Below, piece after piece: positions 6,394 through 8,923 of a stretch of 8,923 nucleotides of DNA. Both the position numbers and the translations under genes were made by a program. This stretch comes from Oscillospiraceae bacterium (GTDB lineage: Bacteria; Bacillota; Clostridia; Oscillospirales; Oscillospiraceae), in the NCBI GenBank assembly GCA_017557265.1, contig JAFZAM010000153.1, positions 1 to 8,923 on the forward strand, written 5' to 3'. How positions within the stretch are numbered: position 1 is the first letter of the stretch; every line of letters begins with the position of its first letter. The notes beneath the pieces are model-generated. The model was not told the origin of the DNA and searched no databases. It saw only the letters and a program-made list of their open reading frames with translations.

Positions 6394-7065
6394 TCATGCG
6401 CTCCTTTCCCTTTTTTGCTTCTTTTCGAGCATGTTGACCGCGAGCAGGACGACGGCGGATATCGCCATGTTGACCAGCACCCATTTGAAGGCGAGCGCGT
6501 CGTTGTCGGTGCGCCAGAGCTGGTAGACGGTCGTCGAGATCGTGGCGGTCCTGCCGGGGGTATACCCGGCGATCATGCTTGTCGCACCGTATTCGCCCAG
6601 CGCGCGGGCGAAGGCGAGCACCGTCCCCGCGAGGATGCCCTGACGGCAGGCGGGCATGCGGATGCGCCAGAAGATAAAAGTATTGCTCAGGCCGAGCGTG
6701 CGCCCGGAATAGGCGAGCGTCTCGTCGAAAGACTCGAACGCGCCGCGGGCCGTCCTGTACATGAGCGGGAAAATGACGACGCTCGTCGCGAAGATGGCCG
6801 ACCACCACGTCATCGTCATTTTTATCCCGAACGCCGAGAGGAAGAAAGAGCCTACCGGGCGGCGCGGCCCGAGAAGGCACAGCAGAAGATAGCCCACGAC
6901 CGTGGGCGGGAGCACGAGCGGCATCGTCAAGATGACGTCGAGCACGCCCTTGACGAGGCGCGGGGCCTTGGCTATATAGTACGCGGCGAAAATGCCCGCG
7001 AAGAATATGATCACCGTGCTTATGACGGCGATGCGGAGCGAATTGAGGAGTGGGAACCAGTCCAT
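6394..7065 (-). CDS. modB: Molybdate ABC transporter permease ModB
   Basis: A 223-aa integral membrane permease that forms the molybdate channel as a homodimer. Hydrophobic segments lie at about 10-30, 43-66, 85-104, 142-166 and 193-213. TMPLVLPPTVVGYLLL (47-62) is typical of ModB. The cytoplasmic EAA loop that contacts ModC is recognisable at about 118-160, with the core GRTLGLSNTFIFWRIRMP and the following ARALGEYGAT. The C-terminus is a basic tail (EKKQKRERSA). ATG 7065-7063 is preceded by GAAGGTG 5 nt upstream, a weaker ribosome binding site than that of modA. The gene starts 63 nt after the modA stop, with a strong hairpin in that gap, and is followed by modC after 1 nt. Confidence 0.95.
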   Translation of the reverse strand: MDWFPLLNSLRIAVISTVIIFFAGIFAAYYIAKAPRLVKGVLDVILTMPLVLPPTVVGYLLLCLLGPRRPVGSFFLSAFGIKMTMTWWSAIFATSVVIFPLMYRTARGAFESFDETLAYSGRTLGLSNTFIFWRIRMPACRQGILAGTVLAFARALGEYGATSMIAGYTPGRTATISTTVYQLWRTDNDALAFKWVLVNMAISAVVLLAVNMLEKKQKRERSA

Positions 7066-7084
7066 ATCGTCACCTTCATAAGTC

Positions 7085-7116
7085 GAGGGCGGACGGTGTG
7101 ATGCCCGTCCGCCCTC
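7085..7116 (-). promoter_or_regulatory. Intercistronic hairpin between modA and modB
   Basis: A perfect 12-bp GC-rich inverted repeat: GAGGGCGGACGG (7085-7096) and CCGTCCGCCCTC (7105-7116), with an 8-nt loop. It begins 12 nt after the modA stop. On the minus strand it is followed by GACTTATGAAGG with no U-tract, so it is not a canonical terminator. The likely role, by analogy with other binding-protein operons, is 3'-end stabilisation of modA mRNA or partial attenuation, giving more binding protein than permease. Confidence 0.75.
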
Positions 7117-7128
7117 CGGTCCAGTCTG

Positions 7129-7953
7129 TCAGGAAAGCGGGCTGAAGCCCACGGACTCGAACACGGCGCCCGCTTCGGCGCCCTTGAGATAGTCGAGGAA
7201 GGCCTTGGCGGCAGCCTCGTTCTTGGTCGTCTTCAGCACGGCGGCGGGATAGATGACCTGCCCGCACATGTCCTTTGTCGCGGTGTCGACGACGGTCAGG
7301 TTAGCGGAGAAGGCGTCGGTCGCATAGATGATGCCGCAGTCGACGGCGGCCTCGGAGACCTGCGTCGTGACCTCCTTGACGTTGGAGCCGTAGGTGATGA
7401 CGCCGGCGTTGGCGAGCTCTTCCTCGTTGAGCTCATAGTAGGCGAAGATCTTCTGAGTGTACTGGCCGACGGGGACGTCGGAGTTTCCCATGGCGAGAAG
7501 GATCGTGCCGGCCTTGAGCCCGGCGACGAGGTCGTCATAGGAATTGATGCCGGCGGGGTTGCCCTCGGGAACGGCGAGCGCGACCTTGTTCTCGAGCAGG
7601 TTGACCCTCGTCCCCTGCAGGACGAAGTCGAGCCCGTCGGGATTGCCGCCCTCGGCGTCCTTGGAGGCGTCGAGCGCGTTCATCTGCTTGGGAGCGGCGG
7701 AGATGAAGAGATCGCAGTCGGCGCCCTTGGTGATCTGATCTTTGAGCGTGCCGGAGGAGTCGAAGTTGAATACGAGCGTCACGTCGGGCGCAACGGCCTT
7801 GTACTTCTCGGCGATCTCGGTCAGCGTCTCCGTCATGGATGCGGCGGCGAACACGATCAGTTCGGTCTTTTCCTCCTGCTTTTTCGGAGCGCAGCCCGCG
7901 AACAGGCAGAGCGTCAGGCACAGGAGCAGGATGATCGCGATGGCTTTTTTCAT
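7129..7953 (-). CDS. modA: Molybdate-binding lipoprotein ModA
   Basis: A 274-aa extracytoplasmic solute-binding protein that captures molybdate and delivers it to ModB/ModC. The N-terminus is a lipoprotein signal peptide: MKK, a hydrophobic core (4-18) and lipobox LFAG-C21, so the mature protein should be membrane-anchored through Cys21. ModA markers follow: VFAAASMTETLTEIAEKY (34-51), FDSSGTLKDQI (64-74), GADCDLFISAAPKQM (78-91), GNSDVPVGQYTQKIF (156-170), CGIIYATDA (206-214) and a final AFLDYLKGAEAGAVFESVGF. The start ATG 7953-7951 has a near-perfect TAGGAGGT (7966-7959) and begins the signal peptide. The same frame stays open far upstream through the leader, but that extension would bury the signal peptide. 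Expression is probably controlled by the leader terminator described separately. Confidence 0.96.
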   Translation of the reverse strand: MKKAIAIILLLCLTLCLFAGCAPKKQEEKTELIVFAAASMTETLTEIAEKYKAVAPDVTLVFNFDSSGTLKDQITKGADCDLFISAAPKQMNALDASKDAEGGNPDGLDFVLQGTRVNLLENKVALAVPEGNPAGINSYDDLVAGLKAGTILLAMGNSDVPVGQYTQKIFAYYELNEEELANAGVITYGSNVKEVTTQVSEAAVDCGIIYATDAFSANLTVVDTATKDMCGQVIYPAAVLKTTKNEAAAKAFLDYLKGAEAGAVFESVGFSPLS

Positions 7954-7967
7954 GGTATACCTCCTAT

Positions 7968-7994
7968 AAAAATATCCGTCTTCTTGCAGACGGA
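7968..7994 (-). terminator. Leader (attenuator) terminator upstream of modA
   Basis: On the minus strand, TCCGTCT (7994-7988) pairs with AGACGGA (7981-7975) over a 6-nt loop. TA and five T (7972-7968) follow. It ends only 2 nt before the modA ribosome binding site, so when formed it would stop transcription before modA. Its 3' arm, AGACGGATAT, is repeated exactly at 8043-8034, which supplies an alternative pairing partner. Confidence 0.75.
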
Positions 7995-8155
7995 CATAGA
8001 GATACCATGCGGCCATCACACCGCCGGGCTTACATATCCGTCTCCTTTTCAATAAGGAAGGCCGCCTCGTTTCCAAAACGACCCTGAGCCGGGTTTCTCC
8101 CGGACACGGTCCCGGCTCCTTAGCTTCCGCCTTAGGAGAGGGGACTCGAAGACGC
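7995..8155 (-). ncRNA. Candidate riboswitch leader of the mod-moa operon
   Basis: A structured 5' leader between promoter and modA. Visible helices on the minus strand are: P1, CGTCTTC (8154-8148) with GGAGACG (8045-8039), seven pairs with one G-U; hairpin A, CTCCTAAG (8138-8131) with CTAAGGAG (8123-8116), one mismatch; hairpin B, GAGCCGGG (8118-8111) with CCCGGCTC (8093-8086), sharing three bases with A; hairpin C, TCGTTT (8081-8076) with AAACGA (8072-8067). P1 uses the same bases (8043-8039) that can form an antiterminator, 8043-8037 with 7994-7988. Forming P1 would therefore free the terminator, predicting an OFF switch. The genes downstream suggest molybdenum or tungsten cofactor, or molybdate, as ligand. 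I could not match it confidently to the Moco RNA consensus from memory, so the class is open. Confidence 0.6.
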
Positions 8156-8159
8156 ACTT

Positions 8160-8189
8160 ATTTTATTACTGCGCGGCGGCTTTTGTCAA
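8160..8189 (-). promoter_or_regulatory. Sigma-70-type promoter of the molybdenum operon
   Basis: On the minus strand there is a perfect -35 TTGACA (8189-8184), an 18-nt spacer and -10 TAAAAT (8165-8160). An alternative -10, TAATAA (8168-8163), has a 15-nt spacer. Transcription should begin near 8157-8153, which coincides with the 5' strand of leader helix P1. The -35 box contains the TGA stop codon of the preceding membrane protein gene. Confidence 0.78.
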
Positions 8190-8668
8190 GCCTCCGCGCC
8201 GCGGGCTTCAGCGCGGTGGCGCAGGTGTATGCCTATATGCCCGACGCCGAGGACGACCACCGCCGCGAGCAGGAAGATATCCCCGCCGTAGACGGCGATG
8301 AGCAGCACGGCGGCGACCGGGAGCGTCGCCCCCGGGACGGGGACGCAGAGCAGACTGCCGTAAAAGTCGCGCATGGTGCGCCCGCTGCGGAAGTAGCGCA
8401 GCCAGAACACCTCGTAGAGCAGCATCAGGACGAGCGCGCCGCCGAGCCACGCGAGCCACGGCTCCCACCCGCGCGGGTCGTGGTTTTTGAAAATGAGCGC
8501 GAGGCAGCTGACGAGCACCTCCCCCGCCCGCTCGAGCGCGAGCAGGACGCGGGGCTCGTTTTTCGCGTATTCGTCGTAGCCCGCGGGCTTCGCCCCCGTC
8601 CAGAGCGCGTTCGGGACGAACAGCATGACGAGGAAGACGAGCCCGACCCACGAAAATCCGAAGCGCAA
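8186..8668 (-). CDS. Small polytopic membrane protein, function unknown
   Basis: A 160-aa hydrophobic protein with about five membrane segments: 5-23, 45-60, 72-92, 108-128 and 130-148. A soluble loop with a charged YDEYAKNEPR stretch lies between the first two (about 24-44), and the tail is basic then polar (HLRHRAEARGAEA). FSWVGLVFLVMLFVPNALW at the N-terminus resembles a conserved hypothetical membrane protein seen in Firmicutes; no catalytic motif is visible. The start is TTG 8668-8666, chosen because GGGGAGG (8682-8676) sits 7 nt upstream and no better start is near. It follows the YwlG-family gene by 15 nt, so the two probably form an operon. There is no sign that it belongs to the molybdenum system: that operon's promoter starts at its stop codon. 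Confidence 0.8.
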   Translation of the reverse strand: MRFGFSWVGLVFLVMLFVPNALWTGAKPAGYDEYAKNEPRVLLALERAGEVLVSCLALIFKNHDPRGWEPWLAWLGGALVLMLLYEVFWLRYFRSGRTMRDFYGSLLCVPVPGATLPVAAVLLIAVYGGDIFLLAAVVVLGVGHIGIHLRHRAEARGAEA

Positions 8669-8683
8669 GTCGCCGCCTCCCCG

Positions 8684-8923
8684 TTATTTGAGGTTATCGT
8701 CGTAGACGGCGCGGCTGCCGCCGATGAACTTCGGGCGCGTCCTCGCCGCGGCGAGATGGGCCTCCCCTATCGCGGTCAGCTTCAGGCGCACGGGCACGGC
8801 GACCTTTTTAAGATGCATGCCGATGAGCGTGTCGCCTATATCCAGCCCCGCGTCGGCGCGTATCTCCTCCACGGCGACGGGGTCGCTCATGGCGCGGTAC
8901 GCGGCGGTGGCGAAGGAGCCGCC
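8684..8923 (-). CDS. UPF0340 / YwlG-family protein, C-terminal part
   Basis: The last 79 codons of a gene entering from the right edge; the frame is open to the window end. The visible protein begins GGSFATAAYRAMSDPVAVEE and continues with IRADAGLDIGDTLIGMHLKK, VAVPVRLK, IGEAHLAAARTRPKFIGGSRA and VYDDNLK. This matches the C-terminus of the YwlG (UPF0340, DUF436) family, recalled as GDTSIGMHVK...VPVR...ARPKLIGGPRA. The biochemical function of this family is not established. The internal ATG at 8890 is just a methionine of the longer frame, not the start. The stop TAA at 8686-8684 is followed within 15 nt by the TTG start of the membrane protein gene. Confidence 0.87.
   Translation of the reverse strand, partial: GGSFATAAYRAMSDPVAVEEIRADAGLDIGDTLIGMHLKKVAVPVRLKLTAIGEAHLAAARTRPKFIGGSRAVYDDNLK

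Noticed and set aside
5584..7101. A 505-codon open frame on the plus strand
   Set aside because: It runs antisense through modC and modB, has low-complexity Arg/Ser-rich composition, and no ribosome binding site. It is a by-product of high GC content and codon bias.
8137..8155. A tRNA T-arm-like string (TTCGAGTCCCC on the minus strand) in the modA leader
   Set aside because: No acceptor, D or anticodon arms upstream; the promoter lies directly before it. Chance resemblance within the structured leader.
7954..8157. An N-terminal extension of modA through the leader, or a small leader peptide there
   Set aside because: The frame is open, but it crosses the leader helices and terminator, lacks a good ribosome binding site, and would place 68 residues before an obvious lipoprotein signal peptide.
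1..8923. CRISPR array, rRNA, tRNA, insertion sequence or transposase
   Set aside because: No regularly spaced repeats, no tRNA cloverleaf, no transposase motifs on either strand. The short palindromes at 574-701 are the only repeat-like sequence.

Overview
The window looks like chromosome from a GC-rich Gram-positive anaerobe, most likely a member of the Clostridia (Oscillospiraceae-like). The evidence is the strong AGGAGG-type ribosome binding sites, a lipoprotein-type ModA, a YwlG/UPF0340 gene, and clostridial-style MoaE-like and Cys-tailed molybdopterin-binding proteins. The phylum call is inference from protein character, not from a search. Every convincing gene lies on the minus strand, so the window is best read from right to left.

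Right edge (8923 to 8186): the 3' end of a UPF0340/YwlG-family gene is followed by a small TTG-started integral membrane protein of unknown function. The stop codon of the latter sits inside the -35 box of the next promoter.

Centre (about 8189 to 716): one long, tightly packed molybdenum operon. A sigma-70-type promoter feeds a structured leader of about 200 nt that ends in an intrinsic terminator just before modA. The leader carries mutually exclusive pairings (P1, antiterminator, terminator), as expected of a transcriptional riboswitch. Then come modA, an intercistronic hairpin, modB, modC (molybdate ABC importer), moeA (molybdate insertion), a MoeA/MogA-related molybdopterin-binding protein with a four-Cys tail, moaA and moaC (GTP to cPMP), and a MogA domain fused to a MoaE-like domain. 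Most junctions from modB onward are 1-4 nt gaps or ATGA overlaps, which suggests translational coupling. A strong terminator closes the unit. Together the genes take up molybdate, build the pterin, adenylylate it and insert the metal. No MoaD and no nucleotide-attaching MobA is visible here.

Left edge (about 714 to 1): a possible promoter, a cluster of nested palindromes resembling an intergenic REP/MITE-type repeat, and the start of a DUF5131 (phage Gp37/Gp68-like) gene that runs off the window.

The points most worth following up are the modA leader (a candidate Moco/Tuco-type or new riboswitch), the MogA-MoaE fusion with altered MoaE active-site positions, and the Cys-tailed molybdopterin-binding protein.
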